NCBI RefSeq assembly: GCF_000236905.1
Contig: NC_016530.1
Coordinates: 472,386 to 536,385 of the forward strand
DNA length: 64,000 nt
Direction of reading: 5' to 3'
Source: Tetrapisispora phaffii CBS 4417
Taxonomy: Eukaryota; Ascomycota; Saccharomycetes; Saccharomycetales; Saccharomycetaceae
Below the pieces are notes generated by a model. The model was not told the DNA's origin. It worked only from the letters and a program-made list of their open reading frames with translations, and ran no database searches. This document shows, piece after piece, positions 13,401 to 22,825 of the stretch. Positions within the stretch are counted from its first letter, which is position 1, and every line of letters starts with the position of its first letter. Position numbers and translations under genes: made by a program.

Positions 13401-16052
13401 AGATAAATTAAATTCGTCAGTATATAACGAAATGTATCCTAATAGTTCAATCGAGGATTCCGATCTTTGAATTTTATCTTTAACAACAGTTATAATGTTT
13501 CTTATAAATGTTTCCTTTGCGCGTGTAGAGAGGCTTGAAATTACACCGTATCGGATAAGTTGACCCATCAACTTTATAAAATCTAATTTTTTATCCTTAT
13601 TCACTATATTTTCTATAAGGTATTCCAAGAGTATTTTTACATGTGTTTCATTCATTACTGTGCCAAAAGTATTACTCAAATATAACCTTGGTATCATATA
13701 TGATACGGTTATAATTACGTCCGCAGCCTTTTCAATGTTATTTATGTTCAACAAGGTGTCAAAAATTTCCTTAATGAATGGTGATGTAACATTACCGACA
13801 GAAATGATACCTATACAATTTGCAGCGATTTGTAAATCTTTGTCATTTTGAATATCGATACCATTTATGAATTTGAATAATGATTCCATTTGATGACTTA
13901 GCATGGCCAAAGTTTTTGAGCTACAGAATTGTAAAAAAAACAACAGAGTTTGTCCAAACTCAATATCTTGATAGGTAGATAAAAATATTTTTCTATTAGA
14001 ACTATCTTTCAAAGCAAATTCGTTATGAATTAAATTTAGGAATGAGATAAACACATCTGAGTCGATTGCTTTGATATAATTAGAGACCAATGTAAATATT
14101 CTGTGATCAACATTAGTTGCGTTTGTTATTTTGATAGACCAATCTTCATCTTGATCAAGAAAAGTGTTCTCCCCGTAAATTGCGTTAGATATAATTACTT
14201 GTTTAATAAAACGAACAGAAGTATTCAAAGTTTTCCTTATGACAAAAAAAGAATTATTTTTACTTTTTTCTACCTCACTCATGAGCAATTTTAAAATGCT
14301 AGATAGTTCAGGAAACTTTAATATTTGATTATTATTTCCTAAAAGCTCCGAAGTTTTCTTGAAATCCTTAGAATTTGAAGCTTTACATACTTTAAACCAA
14401 TAGGGGTTTAATCCCTTGTATGATTCCTCAATTATATCAAATCTGTTCGTTCTTGAAGTCCCAAGGATATTGAAATATCTAGCTTGGCAATCATTAAAAT
14501 CAAATGCAGCATTGATATATTTAATACAGACGTATCTACAGGCCATCAAAGCATCACGTTCATCATTATCTTTTATTATTTCAAATTGATAATCATCATT
14601 CAAAAAATTTTCTGCTAATTTCTTTAACTTATTTTTTGAAGTCAAAGGTAGGTCATATAAATGGGGGGTTAAGGAGTTCAAAGTTTCCTGGATACTAGGT
14701 CTAAATTCATTGAGATCTCCCTTCAAGGAATCAAAAAGGAACTCAATAAAGGATAAATCCTTTACCAACTCATAATCTTTCTTAAGCAGCAAACCTAATG
14801 TTTCATATTGGAGTCTCCTTTGTAATATAGCATTGCTAAAGTTAGGGGTGTTTGCACCTAGCTGTAACCTTGGCCATCCTTCAGTATTTAAATTATTTCT
14901 TATCAATGAGGCTATGCTAACTTGAATCCCACTAGAGCCAACTGGTGAAATTTCTAAATTTTGATGATTATTTTTAGATACAAATCCAATAAATGTCAAA
15001 CAAAGTGATCTTAATTTATAACTTTTTGAGTGTAAACCTATGGAACAAATCAATGATACTTGTTGTACTTTTTCTGTAGCAATTACACTTCGATTTAAAA
15101 TAGTGAGTATTTTTTCTTGTAATTCTTGCTTGACTGGTGGTCGGCCTATCTTAGTATCACCAATATACAATGAAATTAAATAATTAATGAAATCAGAATC
15201 TTCATATGAAATTTCTAGAGTCTTTAACATTTGTACAGCTTTATCTGAAATGTCAGTTGAATCAGTTGAAACTATCGACAAGAATTTTATCAATTGTTGA
15301 TCATCCGGTACAAACCCATGCGTGATAAATTTGAAGATACTTCTTTTATATGTTACCATTTGGTCCTTGGTGAAAGTGATGCCTGCATTGTAAGTGAAAA
15401 AAGAAACATCATCAGCGGTTAAACCTGGGCAAGTGTACCCTCTTGGAATGATCCCACTATTTTGATCTGGCTTTGCAGGGTTTAACAAGAAGAACTTGGT
15501 ACAATAAGACAATACAAATTCCATGTCAGTATTATTTATAGGTTTATAAAATTGACGCATGTCATCTTCTTCTGCAGATCCTTTTAATGGAGATTCCAAT
15601 TTCAAGATTATTTTACATAAAATATGAAATAATCTTGATGAAGTCATTGTAGGCAAAGTAGAGATACCATTGATTATTGTTGGAATCAAATTTTTTCTAC
15701 GATCGTAATCGCTAATTCTCTCGATACCTCTCGAGGCAAACAAGAGGCTGTATAGTCTAACGTTATTATAATTAGAGGTCGTCACTTCTGTGCCTTCATT
15801 TTTCTTTGCTTGGTCTAATAGGTTTTCAACCGGTAGTTCCACAGATGTCAGTGTATTTAGTCTTGATAATACATCTTTTAAAATTTCAAACACGGCCTGT
15901 CTTACCGAATTATGGCATGAGGCCAATTTCAACAACAATGGTGGAAGAAAAGTGTTCAATGCCTGTTCATATTTCTCTGGAGTGTCAGATAAAACGAATC
16001 TCAACGCAACTTTTTCTACCAGTTCCTTTTCTTTGCTCTCACTCAACTGCAT
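10467..16052 (-). CDS. ECM29: Ecm29, proteasome-associated HEAT-repeat scaffold
   Basis: An 1861-residue, almost wholly helical protein; S. cerevisiae Ecm29 is 1868, so the length fits closely. The start resembles the family (LVEKVALRFVLSDTPEKYEQALNTFLPPLLLK), and successive helical pairs of the HEAT type run throughout (for example around LRKAACIWLLTLVKY and WRVREASSKALLHLI). Ecm29 is known to tether the 20S core to the 19S regulator and to monitor faulty proteasomes. The open frame has an in-frame TTG two codons upstream (16058); the ATG at 16052 is taken as the start. Orientation and place match YHL030W, although the left neighbour UBI4 comes from the other sister region. Confidence 0.93.
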   Translation of the reverse strand: MQLSESKEKELVEKVALRFVLSDTPEKYEQALNTFLPPLLLKLASCHNSVRQAVFEILKDVLSRLNTLTSVELPVENLLDQAKKNEGTEVTTSNYNNVRLYSLLFASRGIERISDYDRRKNLIPTIINGISTLPTMTSSRLFHILCKIILKLESPLKGSAEEDDMRQFYKPINNTDMEFVLSYCTKFFLLNPAKPDQNSGIIPRGYTCPGLTADDVSFFTYNAGITFTKDQMVTYKRSIFKFITHGFVPDDQQLIKFLSIVSTDSTDISDKAVQMLKTLEISYEDSDFINYLISLYIGDTKIGRPPVKQELQEKILTILNRSVIATEKVQQVSLICSIGLHSKSYKLRSLCLTFIGFVSKNNHQNLEISPVGSSGIQVSIASLIRNNLNTEGWPRLQLGANTPNFSNAILQRRLQYETLGLLLKKDYELVKDLSFIEFLFDSLKGDLNEFRPSIQETLNSLTPHLYDLPLTSKNKLKKLAENFLNDDYQFEIIKDNDERDALMACRYVCIKYINAAFDFNDCQARYFNILGTSRTNRFDIIEESYKGLNPYWFKVCKASNSKDFKKTSELLGNNNQILKFPELSSILKLLMSEVEKSKNNSFFVIRKTLNTSVRFIKQVIISNAIYGENTFLDQDEDWSIKITNATNVDHRIFTLVSNYIKAIDSDVFISFLNLIHNEFALKDSSNRKIFLSTYQDIEFGQTLLFFLQFCSSKTLAMLSHQMESLFKFINGIDIQNDKDLQIAANCIGIISVGNVTSPFIKEIFDTLLNINNIEKAADVIITVSYMIPRLYLSNTFGTVMNETHVKILLEYLIENIVNKDKKLDFIKLMGQLIRYGVISSLSTRAKETFIRNIITVVKDKIQRSESSIELLGYISLYTDEFNLSEELFDLIYSSHTTSQIEMLFTGGESLSILSDGWMSSFLEDNIDIPHCQINLPQLFPGSKQINVLNKVLEHCDNTKPSLRKAACIWLLTLVKYNRSNPIIKEKCEIIHMKFMRFLSDRDEIIQESASKGLSLVYELGNFDVKETMLKDLLRSFTDTAAGAKLNFGSVSEETELFDAGALSTGDDSIKTYKDVLSLASEVGDPSLVYKFMNLAKSSSLWSSRKGIAFGLGAIMSKASLENIILEDKNTANKLIPKLFRYRFDPYELVSNSMNDIWNTLISNSSEIINSYFDLILDELLVGMSNKEWRVREASSKALLHLIQTVPKERFADKMIDLWTMSFRSMDDIKESVRQEGTKLTNVLAKLLARSIDINNGVSKETSENTLKLILPFLLGTKGLNSDAEDVRSFALKVVIDLVKNTGYAMKPFAPNLAYEFTLLLSSMEPEVINYLALNAKNFKVDATEIDAQRSNVVASSPIFNIIEKLISMSDDTVIENYVNNSIKAVRKSIGLPSKIAASSVIILLVQKYQSDLKPYSGKLLKSCFNAVSDRNGTVNQSFANTFGYIVKISSIDKVIKYSNLLVEKYFSEHSPETKLVVGKAISSMIKYAPSQFESVAGIYIPLVFIASNDSDKESALIYGQIWTESSSLGSGTIKLYLDEIIKMLSENINSTDFSIRRTCAGSVSILSSKIDNTITKVQVSKLFDIILQALNGRSWSGKEAIVEALVELTLKFKDTFNENEELKLKTVKAFITEISKKNQEYVSKIIIPYTKFIDNYSTDELLSHLISVSTSLIENLDSIIVIDNKYDSNSSAKRIKTQSDITKKSTRENVEKEEFITELLLSSSNLCKFTNEGEYPYSLLLFIFNLVDLLFSNEKVIFTWRTNLVAAKIGCNILDNYQNKDSNPEMFEKQIENYWHKIYKMNSKNESIENVKLGLVQFAKLIITRLPSLKTVIERDLIDLTEDYLTPRVISEIKELNIATS

Positions 16053-16367
16053 CTTCAAAGCGGATCCGTCAATGCTCTCCTCTCCAAGCTTTCGTGCTAG
16101 TGCAACCGTGGAGATGCCTTAGGGGCAGTTTGTATCTCTCTATGTAGAACGATACCTTTATATACTAATCATTACAGTGGCGAAAAGCGTAGATTTGTTT
16201 TCTCGGGTATGAGAAAAGCACCGATCTCATTTTAAAGGGTATATTTTTTTTGCGTGGAAAGGGTAAGAGCGCATAATCTGAAGTCACAGGAACCGTACTT
16301 ATATATCTGAATAAGTATAGCGTTGGATTAGTGTACAGCTGCAACAACAGATCCAGCAGGCCAAGCC
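16053..16367. promoter_or_regulatory. Divergent promoter region ECM29/ATG10
   Basis: A 315-bp spacer between two divergent genes, so it should carry both promoters. It has TATA-like stretches (TATATACT near 16157, TATATATC near 16301). No proteasome element (PACE, GGTGGCAAA) was found close to ECM29. Confidence 0.5.
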
Positions 16368-16895
16368 ATGCTCGAACAGGCCGAGTACCGTCGACAATTG
16401 AAAGCGTTAAGTTTCGAGACCATATGGGAACAAAACGGACTTGACCGCGACCGTCTGCTGCAAGTATGCAGCAATAACGATTGCATGTCCATCAAGATCA
16501 AACCAACGAACTCGAGGTTCCCACATCCCTCGCCTAACCGCCATCGAGCAAACCTATCCCACATCGATATCAAAATCACCTATTCTCGTATTTACAACGA
16601 ACCGGTACTGTATCTGAGACTTTGGAAGTCAGTGCCGTGCTCCATGTCACCCGACCTCGAAGAATTGTCCCCATATTACCCTTCCGACGTCTACGAATCG
16701 TTGGCCATAGATAAATCGCAATTTACAGTAGAGTTGCAGCACGTGGAGTGTGACGCCGGCGCGAACGAGGTATGGTACTGTGTCCATCCCTGCGACACAC
16801 AAGATCGGATTGGAATGCTCCACCGAGAACAGTATCTGAGTCGTTGGGTAAGTGTCTATTTACTGAGTTGGTTACCGCCAGCACATCGGAGTTAA
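16368..16895 (+). CDS. ATG10: Atg10, E2-like enzyme of the Atg12 conjugation system
   Basis: A 175-residue protein (S. cerevisiae 167). The family hallmark is present: SRIYNEPVLYLRLW in the middle (residues 73-86) and the catalytic segment YCVHPCDT, with Cys142 in the place of the known active-site Cys133. The C-terminal RWVSVYLLSWL is also typical. Atg10 accepts Atg12 from Atg7 and passes it to Atg5 during autophagosome formation. Synteny fits YLL042C. The gene and the 400 bp after it are clearly richer in G+C than ECM29 and GUT1 on either side, an odd local composition. Starts at the first ATG. Confidence 0.92.
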   Translation: MLEQAEYRRQLKALSFETIWEQNGLDRDRLLQVCSNNDCMSIKIKPTNSRFPHPSPNRHRANLSHIDIKITYSRIYNEPVLYLRLWKSVPCSMSPDLEELSPYYPSDVYESLAIDKSQFTVELQHVECDAGANEVWYCVHPCDTQDRIGMLHREQYLSRWVSVYLLSWLPPAHRS

Positions 16896-17718
16896 ACGCA
16901 CTTGCTATAACGTGTAAGGTTATGTCTCTCCAGTTCGACCCCGCCGCGCTCCCGCCGCGCTCCCGCAGTGTGGGGTTCACGTTGGTTTCGCGGATATGGG
17001 CATGACCACGCAGGCCAACTGCCGGCGTACAATAAACGCTTTGTCTGGTAGCGGTCCGCCAATAAGAGTGCGTTAATGCTCCAATTGTGCCAATGCCGTG
17101 ACAACGGAATTGCGCCCGAAGAGGAGGAAAGCAAGGGTAGAGACGGCCACACACGCGCACACACACATCCCCGGCCTCTCGCCATCATACCCCGCATAGT
17201 TAGTTATGTAATAATAAATAATTGATCAATTCAACGCCTGGCCAGTAGCAGTAGTAGTGGCAATGCAAGGTGTTGCCCACACCCCTTGCACCAACTATTA
17301 GCATTTCGAAAATGTTTTCGAAATGCTAATAGTTGGCTAATTGAACAAGAATGTGCGGGGCAAGAATGGGTGATATACATACACACATGCAGTAAACAGT
17401 ACCATATCGGCCAGGATAGTGACGACCATCAACGAATTGAATTGTAATTACTGCGAATTGTAAGCATGCATTGCAGAGTAATGCTGGTTTGTTTTTGATT
17501 CGTTGAACTGGTTTCGCTTCACATCGTTTTCGATATTTAGATATATAAATGTGTCGATGGTGAATTTCAATTAATGCATTGACATCCACTCCTTTTAATT
17601 AGATCTTCTAATGCAATTGCAGTTGCTTCTTGTTTGGAAAGCATTTTTATTATGTATACACACAAAGTATTTAAAACTTATAAACAGTATAGCCATTGTT
17701 CATTCGTAATTGTAAATA
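16896..17718. other. Intergenic region ATG10/GUT1, GC-rich then AT-rich
   Basis: The first part (to about 17200) is GC-rich, with a short direct repeat CCCGCCGCGCT near 16941-16965. It then becomes AT-rich. It contains a perfect 22-bp inverted repeat at 17291-17336, listed separately. Open frames on the minus strand here (16723-17197) overlap each other and ATG10 and have no family features. Confidence 0.6.
17291..17336. repeat. Perfect inverted repeat, 22-bp arms with a TG spacer
   Basis: The left arm, 17291-17312, begins CCAACTATTAGCATTTCG. The right arm, 17315-17336, is its exact reverse complement; only TG (17313-17314) separates them. It could form a cruciform or, if transcribed, a strong hairpin. 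It lies about 380 bp before the GUT1 start and 400 bp after ATG10. Confidence 0.95.
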
Positions 17719-19722
17719 ATGGTGGATATTTCTGAACCTATCGTCCCCTTGATCGCATCCGTGGATGTTGGAACTACCTCGTCAAGAGCTATTTTATTTA
17801 ATAAATTGGGTCAAGAGGTAGCAAAGCATCAAATCGAGTATTCAACAACTGCTTCGAAATTTAAGGCAAGAAAACCAAAAGCAACAGATTCCCCGCCTTC
17901 TACATCATCTTCAGGTAGCAAATATGAAACTCAGCCAAGGATGTTAGGAGGTGTAGCAATGAAAAAAACAATGACGGAAGACAATCAGATTTTTACAGCA
18001 GAAGGTGTCGCTATTTCGCAAAATGACTTTGTCACAATCGAAGAGTTGGAAGATGAAGTTGAGCAACCAACTTTAAGATTCCCGCAACCAGGTTGGGTAG
18101 AAGTGTGTCCAACAAATGTACTGGTTTACGTTGTAGAATGTTTGGCTGCGACTTTCGAAATTATTGAAACTCTAAATGTAGAACGTGTAAAACATGGTTT
18201 CCCAATTTATAAAGTCACCGCGATGGGTATTGCAAACATGAGAGAGACTACGTTGGTATGGTCCAAAGAAACAGGTAAGCCGCTTGTCAATTACGGAATA
18301 GTCTGGAATGATACTCGTAATACAAAGTTAGTTTCTGACAAACAAAATGCAACCCCAAAGGACATGCAAGAGGAATTAAGAAGAATTACTGGGTTACCAG
18401 TGTTTTCTACCTATTTTTCTTGTTCCAAATTAAGGTGGTTGCTAGATAATGAGCCGGTTGTAAAGGCAGCATATGATAAATCAGATTTAATGTTTGGTAC
18501 AATTGATACTTGGTTAATATACCATTTAACAAAGTCACACACATTTGTCTCAGACATTACAAATGCTTCAAGAACAGGTTTTATGAATTTGGATACTTTG
18601 GATTATGACGACAGATTATTAGAATTTTGGGACATTGACAGATCGAAATGTAGTTTACCAAAAATTGTGTCATCGGCTGAATACTATGGTGATTTCACTG
18701 TCCATGAATTTATCTACGACCAATTAAATGTAAAGTCTAAAAAAATATTGGATAAATACAAAGATACCCATCCAATCATTCCAATCCAAGGTTGCTTAGG
18801 TGATCAAAGTGCCTCATTAGTTGGTCAAATGGCCTTTAAACCAGGTGCCGCAAAGTGCACATATGGTACTGGTTGTTTCTTATTATTGAATACAGGTAAC
18901 CTGAAATTAATTTCCAAGAATGGTGCATTAACTACATTTGGATATTGGTTCCCTTACTTGGAGAATGAGGAACATAGCAAACCACATTTTGCACTGGAAG
19001 GTTCCGTCGCAGTTGCTGGTGCAGTTGTACAATGGTTAAGAGATAATCTAAGACTATTTCCTAGAGCAGAAGATGTGGGCCCTTTAGCTTCGCAAGTCAA
19101 AGATTCTGGCGGTGTTGTATTTGTTCCAGCATTTAGTGGTCTATTTGCTCCATATTGGGATCCCAATGCAAGGGCATCAATTATGGGAATGTCACAATAC
19201 ACTACAGCTGCCCATATTGCAAGAGCTGCCGTAGAGGGTGTCTGTTTCCAGGCAAGAGCTATTTTAAAGGCTATGAGTAGTGATGTTTTGCAAGAAAGCG
19301 GTGATTTTGAAGATACATATGAAAAATCAGCCTTATCCACACTGGCTGTCGATGGAGGTATGTCTCGTTCGGATGAAGTCATGCAAATTCAAGCAAATAT
19401 TCTAGGGCCATGTGTTAAAGTGAGAAGATCACCCACCAGTGAATGCACGGCTTTAGGTGCTGCAATCGCTGCAAATATGGGGTTTAAAAACCCAGACGAT
19501 CGTACTTTATGGAGAGAATTACCAGATGTTAAAAGATGGGTATATTACGCTGGCCATGCAAAAGGTGAAAAATATACTCTTCCAGTTGAAATGAATTTAA
19601 AGATATTCACAAGTGAATCCAGTGATAAAGAAAGAAGAGAGCACTGGCATTTGTGGGAGACTGCAATTGAAAGATCTAAAGGATGGTTAGATTCCGTCAA
19701 CGGTAATTCAGTAGCTAAATAA
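17719..19722 (+). CDS. GUT1: Glycerol kinase
   Basis: A 667-residue FGGY-family kinase that phosphorylates glycerol to glycerol 3-phosphate with ATP in the cytosol. S. cerevisiae Gut1 is 709. Seen features: N-terminal ATPase motif SVDVGTTSSRAILFN (residues 14-28); a long hydrophilic insertion at about 45-115 typical of fungal Gut1; FGGY signature-1-like YFSCSKLRWLLDN near 232-244; the GTGCFLLLNTG segment; VFVPAFSGLFAPYWDP near 466-481; and the adenosine motif AVDGGMSRSDEV near 542. All catalytic blocks appear intact. Place and strand match YHL032C. Starts at the first ATG. Confidence 0.96.
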   Translation: MVDISEPIVPLIASVDVGTTSSRAILFNKLGQEVAKHQIEYSTTASKFKARKPKATDSPPSTSSSGSKYETQPRMLGGVAMKKTMTEDNQIFTAEGVAISQNDFVTIEELEDEVEQPTLRFPQPGWVEVCPTNVLVYVVECLAATFEIIETLNVERVKHGFPIYKVTAMGIANMRETTLVWSKETGKPLVNYGIVWNDTRNTKLVSDKQNATPKDMQEELRRITGLPVFSTYFSCSKLRWLLDNEPVVKAAYDKSDLMFGTIDTWLIYHLTKSHTFVSDITNASRTGFMNLDTLDYDDRLLEFWDIDRSKCSLPKIVSSAEYYGDFTVHEFIYDQLNVKSKKILDKYKDTHPIIPIQGCLGDQSASLVGQMAFKPGAAKCTYGTGCFLLLNTGNLKLISKNGALTTFGYWFPYLENEEHSKPHFALEGSVAVAGAVVQWLRDNLRLFPRAEDVGPLASQVKDSGGVVFVPAFSGLFAPYWDPNARASIMGMSQYTTAAHIARAAVEGVCFQARAILKAMSSDVLQESGDFEDTYEKSALSTLAVDGGMSRSDEVMQIQANILGPCVKVRRSPTSECTALGAAIAANMGFKNPDDRTLWRELPDVKRWVYYAGHAKGEKYTLPVEMNLKIFTSESSDKERREHWHLWETAIERSKGWLDSVNGNSVAK

Positions 19723-20390
19723 AGTCAATCTGAATTTGTTTTCTTTTCCTAATGCTGTAATGAACTATTATTATATATTCCATTTAATACATCTATAAAA
19801 TTAACTTGTCTAAATATCAAAAACACAACATTAACATGATAATTACCTATATGCTGATTACATCGACCTGTAATGTATAGTCATCCGCTCTATATACAAC
19901 TAAATACTTCCTTATTTATTTCGCGTGACTGTTAATTTTCTAACATCCGTACATATTTTGAAAAAAACGTTTCTGCTCGCTGTAAAAAAATAAAGATGTT
20001 GAAAAAATAAAATGGAAAACTTATTTGGTAAAGTACTGACTGACCGCCAACAACCGAACAATTTCTGCAAGCAACGCAAATTGCTAAGAATAATGGAGTT
20101 GTTCTACAATATCTACTACGAGATAATGGAAACCCTGAATAATTCATTATTGATTATTCGATGCTTTTAGCAAATATCAGTTATGTGAATTAATTAACTA
20201 GTGAAAAATTTATTCATTAATGGAGTAGTTTGAAGTTATCACTAAAATTTTTATCATTATATAAAAACTTGTGATTGTAATATCCATTATAAGAATCTTG
20301 ATTCAGATGTTCTAACTTAGACTTGTCTTTAATTTTTTTTAATACTGTCTCCCTTTTGATAAAAAAACCAACTAATAATCAATTATCAAC
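19723..20390. other. Intergenic region GUT1/RPL8 (RPL8 promoter)
   Basis: AT-rich 668-bp spacer holding a ribosomal-protein-type Rap1 site (19943-19954) and T-rich tracts nearer the gene. A 71-codon minus-strand frame at 19932-20147 is not supported as a gene. Confidence 0.65.
19943..19954 (+). promoter_or_regulatory. Rap1 site of ribosomal-protein-gene type
   Basis: ACATCCGTACAT is an exact match to the Rap1 motif common in yeast ribosomal protein promoters. It lies 437 bp upstream of the RPL8 ATG, within the usual range, and is followed by T-rich DNA. Confidence 0.8.
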
Positions 20391-21161
20391 ATGGCCCCAG
20401 GTAAGAAAGTTGCTCCAGCTCCATTCGGTGCTAAATCCACTAAGTCTTCTAAGACTTCCAACCCATTAACCGTTTCTACTCCAAAGAACTTCGGTATTGG
20501 TCAAGCTGTTCAACCAAAGAGAAACTTATCCAGATACGTCAAATGGCCAGAATATGTTAGATTACAAAGACAAAAGAAGGTCTTATCTATCAGATTAAAG
20601 GTTCCTCCAGCTGTTGCTCAATTCCAATACACTTTGGACAGAAACACTGCTGCTGAAACTATTAAGTTATTCAACAAGTACAGACCAGAGACTGCTGCTG
20701 AAAAGAAGGAAAGATTAACTAAGGAAGCTGCTGGTATTGCCGAAGGTAAGACCAGACAAGAAGTTTCTCCAAAGCCATACGCTATCAAGTTTGGTTTAAA
20801 CCATGTTGTTTCCTTAATTGAAAACAAGAAGGCCAAATTAGTTTTAATTGCCAACGATGTTGACCCAATTGAATTAGTTGTTTTCTTACCAGCTTTATGT
20901 AAGAAGATGGGTGTTCCATACGCTATCATCAAGGGTAAGGCTAGATTAGGTACTTTAGTCAACCAAAAGACCTCTGCCGTTGCTGCCTTAACTGAAGTCA
21001 GAGCTGAAGACGAAGCTGAATTAGCTAAGTTAGTTTCCACTATCAACGCTAACTTCGCTGAAAAGTACGACGAATCTAAGAAGCACTGGGGTGGTGGTAT
21101 CGTTGGTAACAAGGCCCAAGCTAAGTTAGACAAGAGAGCCAAGGCTTCTCAATCTGCTTAA
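20391..21161 (+). CDS. RPL8: 60S ribosomal protein L8 (eL8)
   Basis: A 256-residue protein, the same length as S. cerevisiae Rpl8A and Rpl8B. The basic N terminus [13 protein letters not shown], the [16 protein letters not shown] segment and the C-terminal [21 protein letters not shown] are diagnostic. The central L7Ae/L30e/S12e-type domain includes [29 protein letters not shown]. The codon choice is highly biased (TTA, GCT, AAG, TCC), as expected for strong expression. There is no intron, as in S. cerevisiae. It is known to bind 25S/5.8S rRNA and to be needed for early 60S assembly. A and B cannot be told apart here, because the position is syntenic to both YHL033C and YLL045C. Confidence 0.97.
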   Translation: MAPGKKVAPAPFGAKSTKSSKTSNPLTVSTPKNFGIGQAVQPKRNLSRYVKWPEYVRLQRQKKVLSIRLKVPPAVAQFQYTLDRNTAAETIKLFNKYRPETAAEKKERLTKEAAGIAEGKTRQEVSPKPYAIKFGLNHVVSLIENKKAKLVLIANDVDPIELVVFLPALCKKMGVPYAIIKGKARLGTLVNQKTSAVAALTEVRAEDEAELAKLVSTINANFAEKYDESKKHWGGGIVGNKAQAKLDKRAKASQSA

Positions 21162-22825
21162 AATTGTTATATAAATTAAAGGATTACCAAAAACACTTTT
21201 TTCTCTATATTATTTTAACAATTTACCAGTGGTATTAAAACTTTTTTGTTCATTTTTTTTCAATATTTTATTCTTTGTTGAAGTTCAAAATCCATTGGAA
21301 ATTGCATGTGATACATACTAACTGAGTTAATTTATTGTAGTTGATAAAATGTTATATTATAAGGATATATTACACAATTGCTAAGAACAATTTATCGAGA
21401 TTGGTTGGTTTTAAATTTCACTACATATATTTGATGAAAGCTTTTAGTGTTAAAGATACTTTTATACATGTTGAATGCTCTTATCATAACTTATAGCCTG
21501 TGTCATTACGGAACTAACCCATCGTCCCTAAATATGTTTCTTTCAGTTTTGTTTTATATTTCTGTTGAAGTATATCATTTTTCAATTATTTAATAAATTA
21601 ATCCAGTATACTATATATATGATTCCCAAATTGTATTCACAGCATTTTCCAAGGTTTTTAAATTTTAGAAGAGTAATTTAACTTAAAAGAAGCATGAGCG
21701 TCACAGGATTTTAAAAGAGATGTGTCTGTTTATGTTTCTATGGATTCTTGAAGTCAGTATAAAATTTGAAATTGGTTTAATTCTATTTGAAAACGAATCA
21801 ATATTTTACTGCAAACATTGTATATTACATAGATTTCTTCTATAATGATAAATTTAATGGGATACGTTATTAAATTACGATTTTGAATAACTGACATTAG
21901 AAGAGAATTTTGTAAAAAGTATTTTAATCTTGTGGATGGAGAAGGAGACTGCGGTTCTCCATGTTATACCCCACTACGCAGAGAAAGAGATAAAGAGAAA
22001 GGAGAGAGACTGATTCATCTTGTTATAACCTACATGTATAGTACTCGGTTTACAATAATAAACCTCTAAGTAAGGCACTTTTAACGTATCGTAGAACATG
22101 ATATAGATATAGATATATAGTCATCGGTATAAACAGCAAGAGAATATTTAGTGCTATATTAGGGAAAGGTTCACTTTACAGTACCATTCCTCTCTTTATT
22201 GTGTTCTCCATAGTCGCATAACTTTGCAACAACATTAATGAGAACTTAAATTAAAGAAATAAACAGACACATGTACCTCGTAGATATATAGATATCGGGA
22301 ACAGATGCACCATTCTTTAATCTTAATGAGCTTGAGTTATTCTTTTGGTGTCTATATGTAATATTTTCTTCATATTGTAAGTTTCAGAGTTGAATCATCA
22401 AGAAAGTGATTATTTGCTTGAACTCACTGCCTTTAATAACAACATTACTGCTTTAAAAGGTTGTCTCCCTTTTAGTTTTGCTTTTTCGAATGTTTTTTTT
22501 TTTGAATTTTTTTGAAGGTTTTATTCGTGATGTTTCATTTTTATGGAAATCTTAAACTAGTAATAAAGAAAAATAATTAAGGATTGGTTTAATTTAATTC
22601 TATTATTATTCAACGAAGTGAAATATTGTTATCGTTTATTGCTTTATTGATGAATGTCTTGGTATTTAGTTGACATTATAATGTAATTTAGTTTTTTGTT
22701 ATCTCAAGGTCGTAAAGCATCATTATTTTACGAGTAACAGTAGAATAATAAAAGATTAAAAAAAAAGGATATTTTTAAAGGCAAACGATTATATCTGCAT
22801 AAAGAAAAATAAGTTAACATAAAAG
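21162..22825. other. 1.66-kb intergenic region RPL8/SBP1
   Basis: Long AT-rich spacer with no open frame worth calling. It includes the GA-rich piece AGAGAAAGAGATAAAGAG around 21979-21996, next to a small hairpin-like GGAGAA/TTCTCC pair near 21940-21960. No snoRNA box pair or tRNA could be defended. It must contain the SBP1 promoter. Confidence 0.5.

Noticed and set aside
16723..17197. Two minus-strand frames of 147 and 101 codons over the ATG10 3' end
   Set aside because: They overlap each other and ATG10 antisense in the GC-rich patch, so they are likely chance open frames.
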